Positions 25,840-35,100 of a DNA stretch of 64,000 nucleotides are shown here, piece after piece. The translations under genes and the position numbers were made by a program. The stretch is taken from NCBI GenBank assembly GCA_026625165.1, contig CP112999.1, positions 682,001-746,000 on the forward strand, in the 5' to 3' direction. Source of the stretch: Methanoregula sp. GTDB taxonomy: Archaea; Halobacteriota; Methanomicrobia; Methanomicrobiales; Methanospirillaceae. Below the pieces are notes generated by a model. That model saw nothing but the letters and a program-made list of their open reading frames with translations. It was not told where the DNA came from and did no database searches. Numbering within the stretch: the first letter of the stretch is position 1; every line of letters begins with the position of its first letter.

Positions 25840-26940
25840 ATGCATGCGATCGTCCTTGGCACCCGCCCCGAGATCATCAAGATGTCGCCGGTTATCCGGG
25901 CCTGCGAACAGCGGGGCGAGGACTATTTCATCCTCCATACCGGCCAGCATTACTCGTTTGAAATGGACCGGGTCTTCTTTGAAGAACTCGGGCTCCCAAA
26001 GCCTTTATTCAACCTCGACGTAGGCTCCGGGAGCCACGCAGTGCAGACCGGGGCGATCCTTGCCGGCGCCGAGAAAGTGTTTCATAAACATAAACCCGGC
26101 GTAGTACTTGTGCAGGGCGACACCAACACCGTCCTTGCCGGTGCACTTGCCGCATCAAAAAGCTATGTGAGGGGCGCTGCAGGGCTACCCATCAAGATTG
26201 GGCATGTTGAAGCGGGCCTGCGCAGTTTTGACCGCAGGATGCCCGAGGAGATCAACCGGGTCCTCACCGACCACATCTCCGATTTCCTGTTTGCACCTAC
26301 AAAAACAGCAGAGAATAATCTGGTACTGGAGGGTATCGGAAAGGAGAGGATCTTTGTTGTTGGCAACACTATTGTCGATGCGGTCCGCCAGAACCTTGCA
26401 ATCGCAAAAAAGAAAATTGATATTGTCAAATCGCTGGGTTTGCAGAAGAACAGGTATTTCCTTGTCACTCTCCACCGGCAGGAGAACGTGGACGACAAAC
26501 GGCGGCTCGCAGGAATTCTTGAGGGGCTCAATTGCATCAGCGGCGAGCATGGATTACCGCTGATCTTCCCTGTGCACCCCCGCACCGAAAAGATGATCCG
26601 CACGTTTAAATTGTCGACCCGCGGGATACAGACCATCAAGCCCCTCGGGTTCCTCGAATTTCTCCAGCTGGAGTCTCAGGCACGGCTTGCGCTGACCGAT
26701 TCGGGTGGCGTGCAGGAAGAAGCATGTATCCTTGGAGTGCCCTGCGTAACGATCCGCGACTCAACCGAGCGGCCCGAAACGGTCGATGTCGGGGCGAACA
26801 TTGTCGCGGGATTTGAGACAGATTCTATCGTCAACGCGGCACAGAAGATGCTTGAAGGGAAAAGAAAATGGGCAAACCCGTTCGGTGATGGGAAGACCGG
26901 GGAGCGGATTCTCGATATACTTGCACGCAACACCGCGTGA
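25840..26940 (+). CDS. wecB: UDP-N-acetylglucosamine 2-epimerase (non-hydrolysing)
   Basis: A 366-residue enzyme interconverting UDP-GlcNAc and UDP-ManNAc for surface glycans. Motifs: LGTRPEIIKMSPVI, HTGQHYSFEMD, VQGDTNTVLAGALA, GHVEAGLRS, and the C-terminal LTDSGGVQEEA with ETVDVGAN. I chose ATG 25840 as MHAIVLGTRPE is the family start; the open frame extends to 25735. There is no ribosome site, so a leaderless message is possible. It is divergent from the asparagine-synthase-like gene. Confidence 0.94.
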   Translation: MHAIVLGTRPEIIKMSPVIRACEQRGEDYFILHTGQHYSFEMDRVFFEELGLPKPLFNLDVGSGSHAVQTGAILAGAEKVFHKHKPGVVLVQGDTNTVLAGALAASKSYVRGAAGLPIKIGHVEAGLRSFDRRMPEEINRVLTDHISDFLFAPTKTAENNLVLEGIGKERIFVVGNTIVDAVRQNLAIAKKKIDIVKSLGLQKNRYFLVTLHRQENVDDKRRLAGILEGLNCISGEHGLPLIFPVHPRTEKMIRTFKLSTRGIQTIKPLGFLEFLQLESQARLALTDSGGVQEEACILGVPCVTIRDSTERPETVDVGANIVAGFETDSIVNAAQKMLEGKRKWANPFGDGKTGERILDILARNTA

Positions 26941-27004
26941 GATGCCCTTAAAAATACTCTTTAAAACGATTCTTTTTATCAGTAACGGATTGAAATATTA
27001 TAAG

Positions 27005-27048
27005 GCGCGGGGGTAGCTAAGCCTGGCCAAAGGCGCCGGACTTAAGAT
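27005..27048 (+). pseudogene. 5' half of a tRNA-Leu(UAA), degraded
   Basis: GCGCGGGGGTAGC followed by a D-arm and CCGGACTTAAGAT reads as the acceptor, D-arm and anticodon of a tRNA-Leu with anticodon UAA. Similarity stops just after the anticodon: the expected 3' stem, variable arm, T-arm and CCCCGCGC end are absent in the next 100 bases. It shares GACTTAAGAT with the intact tRNA-Leu 100 bases on. It may be a remnant of recombination. A tRNA with an intron was considered but exon 2 is not there. Confidence 0.55.
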
Positions 27049-27149
27049 ATAAAACTACCATGTGGTTCTATATAATCCCCGTTCAGCAATCGGGTTTCAA
27101 AAATAAGCCAAATTGATATGTAACGCTTGTGCCATATTATAGTATCGGA

Positions 27150-27234
27150 GCGAAGGTAGGAAAGCCCGGCCAAACCCGGCAGACTTAAGATCTGCTCTCG
27201 CAGGAGTCCGTGGGTTCGAATCCCACCCTTCGCA
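27150..27234 (+). tRNA. tRNA-Leu(UAA)
   Basis: An 85-base type II tRNA. Acceptor GCGAAGG pairs with CCTTCGC; the anticodon loop is CTTAAGA, giving UAA. A long variable arm CTCGCAGGAG and the T-arm GTGGGTTCGAATCCCAC follow, then discriminator A. CCA is not encoded. The minus-strand ORF 27185-27883 ends inside its 3' half. Confidence 0.93.
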
Positions 27235-27883
27235 TCTTCTTTCGTGGTTTTGATATTTCTTTTATGATTTTTCGTCCGGCCTCGCTCGAAAGCACAGTAA
27301 AAACTGCATTTTCGAGTACATCAGGGTCAATCTCAATCATGATCTTCCCTTTATCTTTTAATTGAGGGATTGACTCTTGTTTTTCCTGAGGGTATTTGTT
27401 ACCTCCCGTTTCCTTTATTTTTTTAAAAAATTCAGAGATATCGAATGTTAGCCCGTCGATCTTATCACCACGGGCTTTAATCACAATTTCCCGGCTTTGT
27501 GCAGTTAATTTCTTATTTTCTTTCCCGTTCGCAATGCTCGCTAACATTTCTCGATATCCTAGATTGCAGGCCGGACAATGGCAGAAGCCCAATTTCTTGT
27601 CTCCTCTTGCCAACATAATAACTAAGTAAAAGAATAATGGGAAAGACATCTCAAAGGAATTACATGACGCCCGGATAGCACACCAATTAATTACTTTCTC
27701 ATTTTCCGCGCTTTCCTTCTTTGATGATACCTTATCTTTCATTTTGCCCTGTCGGGGTTTTCTGGTATTCGCGTTCAGGTTATCAGCATCTTTTGATTCC
27801 CTAAAATCCACGTTACATCCTCCGCAAAAATTCGGATCCCCCGGATTTTTAAATCCGCAAATATCGCACTCGATGACCATCAA
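27185..27883 (-). CDS. AT-rich zinc-ribbon protein ending inside tRNA-Leu
   Basis: A 232-residue ORF of unknown function. An N-terminal zinc ribbon has Cys pairs CDIC and CGGC 10 residues apart. A central hydrophobic segment FPLFFYLVIMLARGDK and a second CHCPAC pair follow, then a Lys-rich C-terminal half. The last 15 residues (RVGFEPTDSCESRS) are the antisense of the tRNA-Leu 3' half, as often seen where a mobile element has joined a tRNA gene. The gene is much richer in A and T than its neighbours and uses more AAA, AAT and TTT codons, suggesting transfer. Confidence 0.6.
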   Translation of the reverse strand: MMVIECDICGFKNPGDPNFCGGCNVDFRESKDADNLNANTRKPRQGKMKDKVSSKKESAENEKVINWCAIRASCNSFEMSFPLFFYLVIMLARGDKKLGFCHCPACNLGYREMLASIANGKENKKLTAQSREIVIKARGDKIDGLTFDISEFFKKIKETGGNKYPQEKQESIPQLKDKGKIMIEIDPDVLENAVFTVLSSEAGRKIIKEISKPRKKMRRVGFEPTDSCESRS

Positions 27884-28101
27884 GGAAACTTGGAGAACGC
27901 GGAGTAATATTATTTCTTAATTTTTCAAGGTTTTTCACTCAAATTTGCCGCACGCTCAACCCACCAATCCAATTTTCGTGCCAAATCCCATTAAAAAAAA
28001 ATGAAATCTCTCCAAAATTTCCGCGCGTACCCTCTTCCAACCCCTTTAACAAAAATCAATTTCTTATTTAAATGCCCCGGCGGTGCAGAGGTGAAAATAA
28101 C

Positions 28102-28194
28102 ATGGACAACGAGATCATCATCACGGCGTTTTCCTGGACTGAGCCGGAAGGCGAAGTCGGGAAGATCGCGGATGGTCAGGCCCGGAGGGCATGA
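28102..28194 (+). CDS. 30-residue ORF, second copy of the conserved small pair
   Basis: Encodes MDNEIIITAFSWTEPEGEVG and ends KIADGQARRA. It matches the 32-residue ORF at 13692-13790 at both ends and has the same spacing to its partner. A TATA-like TTATTTAAAT lies about 35 bases upstream, so this copy has its own promoter. Confidence 0.5.
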   Translation: MDNEIIITAFSWTEPEGEVGKIADGQARRA

Positions 28195-28196
28195 CC

Positions 28197-28382
28197 ATGG
28201 AGAACGACGTTCTCATCACCGCGATCTTCGTAGGCGCCGGGCTGCTCGCCTATGTCGTAATCCCGGGCCTGCTCGTTGCTGAGGGTTGCAGACCCGAAAC
28301 ACGAGAAGCCTTCAGGCTTCGCTGCATGTGGGACCGGGTGCTCGGCTATATGAGCAGCTCTGGAAAGAACGAGGAATACTGA
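28197..28382 (+). CDS. small membrane protein, second copy, with 16-residue insertion
   Basis: A 61-residue ORF. Residues 1-27 match the 39-residue protein at 13793-13912 almost exactly, including the membrane helix. Then 16 residues (AEGCRPETREAFRLRC, encoded at 28278-28325) are inserted before the shared MWDRVLGYM. The insertion keeps the frame and contains the hairpin GAAGCC-TTCA-GGCTTC (28305-28320), so it looks like a small repeat that landed in the gene. The C-terminus ends SSSGKNEEY. GGAGG is 8 bases upstream of the ATG. Confidence 0.55.
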   Translation: MENDVLITAIFVGAGLLAYVVIPGLLVAEGCRPETREAFRLRCMWDRVLGYMSSSGKNEEY

Positions 28383-28518
28383 CGGGGGAGGCAGATCCTC
28401 CCTCTTTTGTCCGGCCCTGTTTTCACCTCCCCAACCCCTTTTCCCACCCTCTACCATCGGAGGGAAAATACGCCCGAAATGGGTTCCTTTTCCCGTCTGA
28501 ACGAGGGGCCAGACACCG

Positions 28519-28779
28519 GAAAACCCCGTAAAACCGCTCTTTTCTGTTCCTGTGGAAACGAAGGGATTATAGCGCCCCGTTTGCTGAAATAGGGCAGATT
28601 TGCACCTCACCTATTGGTCACCAAAGGCCCTTAAATCGAGGTGAATTTTACCCTATAGTTCATCCCATTTGACGGGGGGAAAATCGATTCCAGGCCCTGT
28701 TTTGAGGGTTATTTTTTCTGCATCGAATCCCGAAGGGATGAGATTTGAGAAGAACCTGTCAAGGTTCTTCGACTGGATT
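28519..28779 (+). repeat. dispersed 191-bp repeat, copy A, with 3' hairpins
   Basis: Positions 28519-28709 match 54034-54224 with two differences and no gaps. After this, 60 bases diverge in sequence but keep two stem-loops: a GGGAT/GTCC-type stem, then GAAGAACCT-GTCA-AGGTTCTTC (28749-28770). Inside the core, AGGGCAGATTTGCACCTC can pair with GAGGTGAATTTTACCCT. It fills most of the gap 28383-28841; I see no gene in the rest of that gap. It may be a structured RNA or a non-autonomous mobile element. Confidence 0.8.
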
Positions 28780-28841
28780 TGGAAAAACAGGGGGTATGGC
28801 GCTTTTTCTAGTCTGATTTTATCACATCTGAAATAGCAGGA

Positions 28842-29264
28842 TTAATCTTCAACAGAGATCGTAGTAAGTTTCACCGACTCGACACCCTTCTGTGACATCA
28901 GGCGTTCGGCAAACGCTTTGAGCTGGGTCCCGTCACCATGAATAAGGATTACTTCAAGACAACGGGTATCCGTGACATGCGAGTGCAGGGACGCAGAAAT
29001 GATCGCTTTAAACTCGTGCTGAATATCGGTGAGGGTAACAAGCAGTCCCCGCTGATCATGATCATAGACCATGGTGACAACCCCCTGGCGTTCACCGTGG
29101 ACATCGGACATCCATTTATAATAGGTAATATAGGTGCGGATGGCGTCCCGGATGCCTTCTGACCGGGATGAATAGCCGCGAGCGTTGATAATTTCGTCAA
29201 ACCGGTCGAGAAGGTTTTTTGGGAGAGAGATCCCAATACGGGAAAGTTCAGAGTCAATAATCAT
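28842..29264 (-). CDS. nikR: nickel-responsive regulator NikR, copy 1
   Basis: A 140-residue full-length NikR. The N-terminal ribbon-helix-helix is SRIGISLPKNLLDRFDEII followed by GYSSRSEGIRDAIR. The C-terminal ACT-like domain holds the four nickel ligands H83, H94, H96 and C102 (QHEF; LHSHVTDTRC). It should tetramerise and repress when nickel is bound. It is downstream of the cobN/ABC genes on the same strand with a 126-base gap that includes its own 5' region. It is about 65% identical by eye to the copy at 45829-46251. Confidence 0.93.
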   Translation of the reverse strand: MIIDSELSRIGISLPKNLLDRFDEIINARGYSSRSEGIRDAIRTYITYYKWMSDVHGERQGVVTMVYDHDQRGLLVTLTDIQHEFKAIISASLHSHVTDTRCLEVILIHGDGTQLKAFAERLMSQKGVESVKLTTISVED

Positions 29265-29279
29265 GGCATAATCACGATT

Positions 29280-29336
29280 GGATATTATCCTGATTCCTTT
29301 TTAACATTTTGAGAGAATTATCAGAACGTAATATCC
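29280..29336. promoter_or_regulatory. 8-bp inverted repeat upstream of nikR copy 1
   Basis: GGATATTA (29280-29287) and TAATATCC (29329-29336) are exact reverse complements, 16-72 bases upstream of the nikR start. AATATCCGG occurs twice in a row on the plus strand at the right arm. It is a candidate operator, possibly autoregulatory. Confidence 0.35.
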
Positions 29337-29390
29337 GGTAAGAATATCCGGGTCATCATGAACATATCAAATAACAAAAATGCCAGGGGG

Positions 29391-30491
29391 TCAGGGGTAG
29401 ATCACCATCGTCCTGTTGGTGCCGGAAACGTACCGCTGCTCATAGTCGTTGAGCATCGAGCGCGGGTGCATGTCCCGGAAATCCTCCGGGTGGAGGAGTT
29501 GCGCGGTCCAGACAAGGCCGATATAAGCCCGGGGGCCATACTCAATTTCGTTTGCAAATGCATAGACCCGGTTCTCCCGGACGGCAGGGATCATGTACCA
29601 CCCCGGCCGCTCTTTCATCGCTGAAACAATCTCCGCAAACGGCCGGGTATTTGTTGAGGAGACAACTTTCATGACATACTGCGGCTGGCGGGCGATCACC
29701 CATTCCGGGCTCACCCGCATCGAGGAGGATACGGCATCACCGGCGATATTTATTCCTCCTGTGGCTGTCAGCATCTCATCAGACCCGGATCCATATGCTG
29801 CTGCGGTATAGTCCGTGTAGGACTCGAAGTACACAGTCGGATAGTTATCCGAAGGAATAGCGCGGACCTTTGCATCCACCGTAGCGATCGTATCTTCGAC
29901 CATCCGTGCATAGATCTCTGCCCTGTTGGATGTACCGGTCAGTTTCCCCAGTTCGCGGGCATCGGATGCAAGCGTGGAGAGCCGGTAGCAGTCAAGCGAC
30001 AGCACGGTGATGTTTGCTGCCGCCAGCTGGTCGAGGTTCCTTGGTTTATAACTCGAATAGGTGAGCAGGATATCCGGGCGGAGCGCGAGGATCTGCTCCA
30101 CGTTCGGGGTCTGCCAGTTGCCGATATTTTCTGCCTGCGGGATCTTGTCCATGATATACGATACGTTTCGGATCGCTTCGGTGACGCCGACAATCCGGTC
30201 GCCGACACCAAACGCGATGAGCATCTCCGCCGCCCCGGCGTTTGCAACAATGATGCGCCGGGGCCGGCAGGGGAGGGTCACCTGCTTCCCGTCGGTCTGG
30301 GTGATCGTCACCGGTGTGCAGGCACTGCCCGGGTGCACCGCAGCAGCTGGAGCGGTTGTTGATGATGGTGTCAGCGGAAGAACTGGCGGGACGGCTCCTG
30401 CGGGTGATCCGGTCCCCGCCATCGTGCATCCCGCCGCGAATACGGCAATACTACCGATGACAAACAGTATCGTTATCAAATTCAGTTTCAT
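29391..30491 (-). CDS. ABC transporter substrate-binding lipoprotein, FecB/BtuF-like
   Basis: A 366-residue class III binding protein. The signal peptide ends in a lipobox (AVFAAGC), then a Pro/Thr/Ala-rich linker, then two lobes (RRIIVANAGAAEMLIAFGVG; LALRPDILLTYSSY; the long connecting helix of the family). Ligands of this fold are iron chelates, corrinoids or metal chelates. ATG 30491 overlaps the permease stop (ATGA) with AGGAGGAT before it; the open frame to 30653 lies inside the permease gene. Placement beside nikR and cobN suggests nickel or cobalt chelates. Confidence 0.88.
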   Translation of the reverse strand: MKLNLITILFVIGSIAVFAAGCTMAGTGSPAGAVPPVLPLTPSSTTAPAAAVHPGSACTPVTITQTDGKQVTLPCRPRRIIVANAGAAEMLIAFGVGDRIVGVTEAIRNVSYIMDKIPQAENIGNWQTPNVEQILALRPDILLTYSSYKPRNLDQLAAANITVLSLDCYRLSTLASDARELGKLTGTSNRAEIYARMVEDTIATVDAKVRAIPSDNYPTVYFESYTDYTAAAYGSGSDEMLTATGGINIAGDAVSSSMRVSPEWVIARQPQYVMKVVSSTNTRPFAEIVSAMKERPGWYMIPAVRENRVYAFANEIEYGPRAYIGLVWTAQLLHPEDFRDMHPRSMLNDYEQRYVSGTNRTMVIYP

Positions 30492-31213
30492 ATCGTTATC
30501 CTCCTGAAAACCTGCATGCAGGCCGTACTGACAATAATGCCCAGCACTGCCAGGAGCCCGATCTGCATGAGCGGTACCTGGCCCGTGCCCACGGAACGGA
30601 TCGCATCGATGGCAAAACTTAAGGGATTGACCGCTGCGATCGCCCGGAGCCATGGGGGCATCACGCTGTACGGCATCAGGGCGCTTGACGTGAAGAACAG
30701 CGGCATCGAGATCATCGTGTTGACCGCTGCATAGGAATCGTGGTCGCCGGCATAGAGCGCAAGCGTCGTGGCAAGCCCTGACAGGACGATGCCGAAGAGG
30801 ACCAGGATCAGGTAGATCATCCCGTACTGGAACGGCGCAAGCAACGTCGCCCCGATAAGGATTGCAACGATGAGGATGATCGTTGCCTGGATCACCCCGC
30901 GAATCGTGATGAACAAAATCTTTCCCAGAAGGATGCTCTCCCGGGGCGTGGGCAATGCCAGAAACTTGTTGAGGAACCCGAGGATCTTGTCAAACATCAG
31001 GAGCGCACCTCCCTGCAGGGACGAGGCGAGCATAGTCATCACGAGGATGCCGGGCGTGATGAAGTCGAGGTAGTTTCCGGTGAACGTGACCGGGAGTGCG
31101 AGCCCGACAAAGATCAGCCATGCGGCAGGCATGACAAGCAGGGAAACAACCGCAATTTTTCCCCGGAACCACTTGAGTAAGTCCCGTTCCATGTAGTACC
31201 AGACGCTGCTCAT
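30488..31213 (-). CDS. ABC-2 type permease
   Basis: A 241-residue membrane protein with six predicted helices and the ABC-2 signature region (AAIAAVNPLSFAIDAIR). ABC-2 permeases usually export, as in drug or polysaccharide transporters. It overlaps both the ATPase gene (ATGA at 31210) and the binding-protein gene (ATGA at 30488), so all three are made together. Confidence 0.88.
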   Translation of the reverse strand: MSSVWYYMERDLLKWFRGKIAVVSLLVMPAAWLIFVGLALPVTFTGNYLDFITPGILVMTMLASSLQGGALLMFDKILGFLNKFLALPTPRESILLGKILFITIRGVIQATIILIVAILIGATLLAPFQYGMIYLILVLFGIVLSGLATTLALYAGDHDSYAAVNTMISMPLFFTSSALMPYSVMPPWLRAIAAVNPLSFAIDAIRSVGTGQVPLMQIGLLAVLGIIVSTACMQVFRRITI

Positions 31214-32166
31214 TTCCGCCTCCGCAGCATGCTCCTGAACTGGTGGTCGTTGAAACTGCGCGGTTCTTCCTGGCTCCCGACAGCATGAAGGAATACATCG
31301 TCGAGCGTCGGCTCCCGGAGCGATAATGCATGGACAGAGAGCCCCTGGTCTGCGAGCGCCTGGGAGATGAGAGGTAAAGCCTCCCTCCCGTTTTCCACGG
31401 TGAAGGACACCTCATCATCGTTCCGGCCGACAAACCGGATACCGTCAATCTCCGGTGGCGTGAAGGGGCCGGATATCCTTGCCGTCACCACGTCCTTCAT
31501 CAGTTGAGATTTCAGGACTGCTGGTGCCCCGAGTGCCATGATTTTCCCAAAGCTGATGATCCCCACCCGGTCACAGTACTGGTCAGCCTCGTCCATGTAG
31601 TGGGTGGTGACAAAGATTGTCATGCCTTTTTTCCGCAACATCCCGATATGCCCCCAGATCTTTTTCCGGGCAGCGACATCGAGGCCGATAGTCGGTTCGT
31701 CCAGGAAAAGCACCGCCGGCTCGTGCACGAGGGCCTGGGCGAGCTCAAGCCTCCGCCGCATTCCGCCGGAATATGTCTTCGTTAAGTCATCTGCACGGTC
31801 GGAAAGTTCCAGGACTGCAAGAACGTCATCCACCCGGTCCTTCGGCCGGGAAACACCGTAGAGCCGGGCAAAGAAGAGGACGTTTTCCCGCCCGGTGAGC
31901 TTGATGTCCACCGCCATATCCTGCGGGACATAGCTGAGTGTCTTCCTGACCTCCCCTCCATCCTGCACGATATCGTGCCCGCAGACCATCGCACTCCCGC
32001 TCGTCGGATGCAGCAGTGTTGTGAACATAAGCACCGTTGTCGTCTTGCCGGACCCGTTTGGCCCAAGCAGGGCGAAGATCTCGTTATTCACGGAAAGTGT
32101 CAGGTGATCTACGGCACACAGGGAACCATAGTATTTGGTGAGATCATTTGTTTCTATCGCGATCAT
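31210..32166 (-). CDS. ABC transporter ATPase, DrrA-like
   Basis: A 318-residue ATPase: Walker A LGPNGSGKTTT, signature YSGGMRRRLELAQAL, Walker B VLFLDEPTIGLD and H-loop TTHYMDEADQ. The C-terminal extension (about 230-318, EPTLDDVFLHAVG) is the one typical of drug-exporter-type ATPases. It pairs with the ABC-2 permease that follows. It starts 31 bases after cobN. Confidence 0.92.
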   Translation of the reverse strand: MIAIETNDLTKYYGSLCAVDHLTLSVNNEIFALLGPNGSGKTTTVLMFTTLLHPTSGSAMVCGHDIVQDGGEVRKTLSYVPQDMAVDIKLTGRENVLFFARLYGVSRPKDRVDDVLAVLELSDRADDLTKTYSGGMRRRLELAQALVHEPAVLFLDEPTIGLDVAARKKIWGHIGMLRKKGMTIFVTTHYMDEADQYCDRVGIISFGKIMALGAPAVLKSQLMKDVVTARISGPFTPPEIDGIRFVGRNDDEVSFTVENGREALPLISQALADQGLSVHALSLREPTLDDVFLHAVGSQEEPRSFNDHQFRSMLRRRK

Positions 32167-32197
32167 CGCGGTCTCCGGAAAACATCGTGCGCCATCG

Positions 32198-35100
32198 CTA
32201 TCCCTTCCGGTGCCGGGCGTGCACGTTTGCCAGGATCTCTTTTAAGGAATCCCCCCATCCCGCCACATCCTCCTGCGTCAGGACATTCACGTTTCCCCCC
32301 TGGTAGTCACCTTCATGAACCTGGTCTTCCATCCATGATTCGATCTCAAGGTAGTTGTTTTTGAGATTGTCCAGCACTTCTTCGTCCGCATCCCAGAGTC
32401 CGCGCTGTTCTGCCTCAAGAAGGCGGCGGGCTATCTCTTCAAGGGCATAGGGATTATTCTCCTCGAAAAACTGCCGCATCTCCCTGTTGTTGACAAATGT
32501 GTCGGCAATGTCATCGAAGATCCAGTCGTCAACTTCCTGCGTGGACGCTTCCCAGCCATAGACCCGGGTCACCCGCTTCATGATATCGGAAGCACCCTTG
32601 TACCCGTGCTCTTTCATGCCGTCGATCCATTTCGGGTTTAAGAGTTTGGTCCTGACAACGCGGCGGATCTCGTCGGCAAGGTCACGGACTTCCAGATGCT
32701 CAGGCTCCCGGGTGTCACCGTAATAGGGCTTCACCTCATCCCCGGAATAATGGCGGGCGGCAGCCGTCATGCCCCCGTGAGCACCAAAATAGCAGCAGCA
32801 GCCGAGCAGGTCGTATTCATCCGTGTGCACCTTGTTGAATGTCACCGCAACGGTTGCAAGGTTTGAGGCCAGCTGTGCGTGGGCGGCGCTCCCTTTAATC
32901 TCCTTTCCGTATGCATAGCCGTTTGTGGCAACAAAAATTTCTGCAAGATCTTTTTCATCCTTCCATGCGCTCGCGAGCACGGCGAGGTTGACCCCGCTGG
33001 AATAGGTACCGGGCCGGGAACTGAAGATCCGCAGCGTTGCGTCCCGCCATGTCCCCCCGCCTTCCTGCATGCTCTGCTGCGCATGTTTCCGCACAAAATT
33101 CTGTTCCACGGGTTCATCGAGTACTGCGACCGTGCAGACTGCCTCATCAAGGAGTTCGTAACAGTTGGCAAAATTGTCCCGGAGGATGCCGGAAGTACGC
33201 ACGGTGATATCGATCCGGGGGCGCCCGAGTTTCTCAAGCGGGATAATGGAAAATGATTTTACCTGCCCATTTGGAAGCCAGACCGGCTCAATGCCGATCA
33301 TGGCAAACATCTCGGCATACATCTCGCCGTCAGATGACATGATGTCGCCGGCCATCCAGTAAAAGGCGACATTTTCCGGAATTTTCCCTTCCTCCTTAAC
33401 ATATTTGGCGACCAGCGATTCAGCGAGCCGTTGTCCGACGCGCCATGCTGCACGGGTGGGGACCCGGTGCGGGTCGAGCGAGTAAAAATTCCTGCCGGTC
33501 GGGAGGACATCTTCATGCCCCCGCGAGATCAGCCCGGACGGCCCGGCCGGGATGTATCCGGCATTGAACCCGTTAAAGAGCGATTCGATCTCATAGGTCT
33601 CATCAAGCCGCCGGTTGATGGCAAGGATCCGGTTCCGTATGGCATCGAGCGCCTGAGTCTGTGCCGATGAGAGCGTGCAGCCAGCCATGACGGCATACTG
33701 GGTTTGTGAGCCATCAAGGACCGACCTGATAAAATCCTTCAGCACCGCATCAACCCGTTCGAGGATCGCGCCATAGGACGTGTTGTCCTTATCAGAATAC
33801 CTGTTCTGGCCGGCAAGAAGCCCGGACAGGTCATACCCCATCACTTCTGCAATCACGCGGCGGGGGGAGCCATCCCCACCATCAAAACGAATGATGGAAC
33901 TGATGAGATCGACCCGCCTTTCTCCCTGCGGGACATCGCCGAAGATATGCATGCCGGACGGGATCCGGGTGTTGCGGATCTTCGACAGGGTTTCATGCGC
34001 CCGGCTCACCACTTCGGCAAGCGGCGTGTCATGGGACAGGTGCAGATCCTTGTCGAGGTTGTTTTTTTCCAGTGTTTCGATGATAAGGTGCTGGAGGGCA
34101 TGCCCCCGCGCCGGATCATGTTTTGCCGTTTCATACTGGGTAAGAAGGCTGTCAAGGTCCTCAAGGCCTTCGTACAGGCCGCTCCCCGTCATGACGGTCT
34201 GCATATGGTCGACAAGGGTCGCGTAGCTCCGCCGTTTTACCAGCGTCCCTTCCGGGGGATTGTCCGCATTGTAGATATACAGGAGAGGTACGGTGCCGGC
34301 AGCGATGTCCGGGAAACATTCCTGCGAGAGGCCGAGCCCTTTGCCGGGTAAAAACTCAAGGTTGCCGTGCGTCCCGACATGGACGATGACGTCGACCCCG
34401 CAGATCGAACGGATCCAGTAATAAGTCGCAAGGTACTGGTGGGGAGGCGGGCAGTCCGGATCGTGCAGGATCCTGCAGACCTGCCCGTCGCAGCGGGCAC
34501 CATAGCATCCGCGTTTTGGCTGGACATGGACCGTGGCGTTGCCGAATGAGATTCCGGAGATAACGATCCTGTCATCAAGGACCATTCCCTCCCCGGGAGG
34601 CTCCCCCCATGTGTCGGTTACCCGTTTCCGGACAGCAGGAGGGAGCGAGGCGAAATACGGAAGATAGGTCTGCAGGTCCATAAGCGAGAGCGCCCCGCCC
34701 TTTGCAACGATATCTCCAACCGTTGTCCACCGGAATTCCGACACCGCTTTCTTCTCCATGATGGTACTGATCAGTTCCCTGCCGTCTTTTGGTGGCGTAA
34801 CCGAGTACCCGGCCTTCTTCATCTTCTGCATAATCCGTGCAACGCTCTCCATGGAATCGAGATGCGATGCCGCGCCCACATTTGCATCCGCGTTGGCGCA
34901 GGGGTTGTTGTTGAAGATGAATGCAACCTTGCGTTCATGGACAGGCTTTTTTGAAAGCGTTATCCACTGTTTCACCCGCAAGGCCACTTTATGACACCGG
35001 TCCGGCACCGGTTCACGGGGTTTTTCGCCATCCTCTCTGCTGCTCGTGGCCCCGATGAAGACCGGTTCTATCACCCCCTCGAACTCGGGCATTGCAACAG

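Noticed and set aside
27005-27120. tRNA-Leu with intron
   Set aside because: The 5' half is good, but no matching anticodon 3' stem, T-arm or acceptor 3' strand follows within 100 bases.
28407-28592. 61-residue ORF running into repeat copy A
   Set aside because: Its first half has no counterpart at copy B and no ribosome site; only the last 20 or so codons are shared, as part of the repeat.
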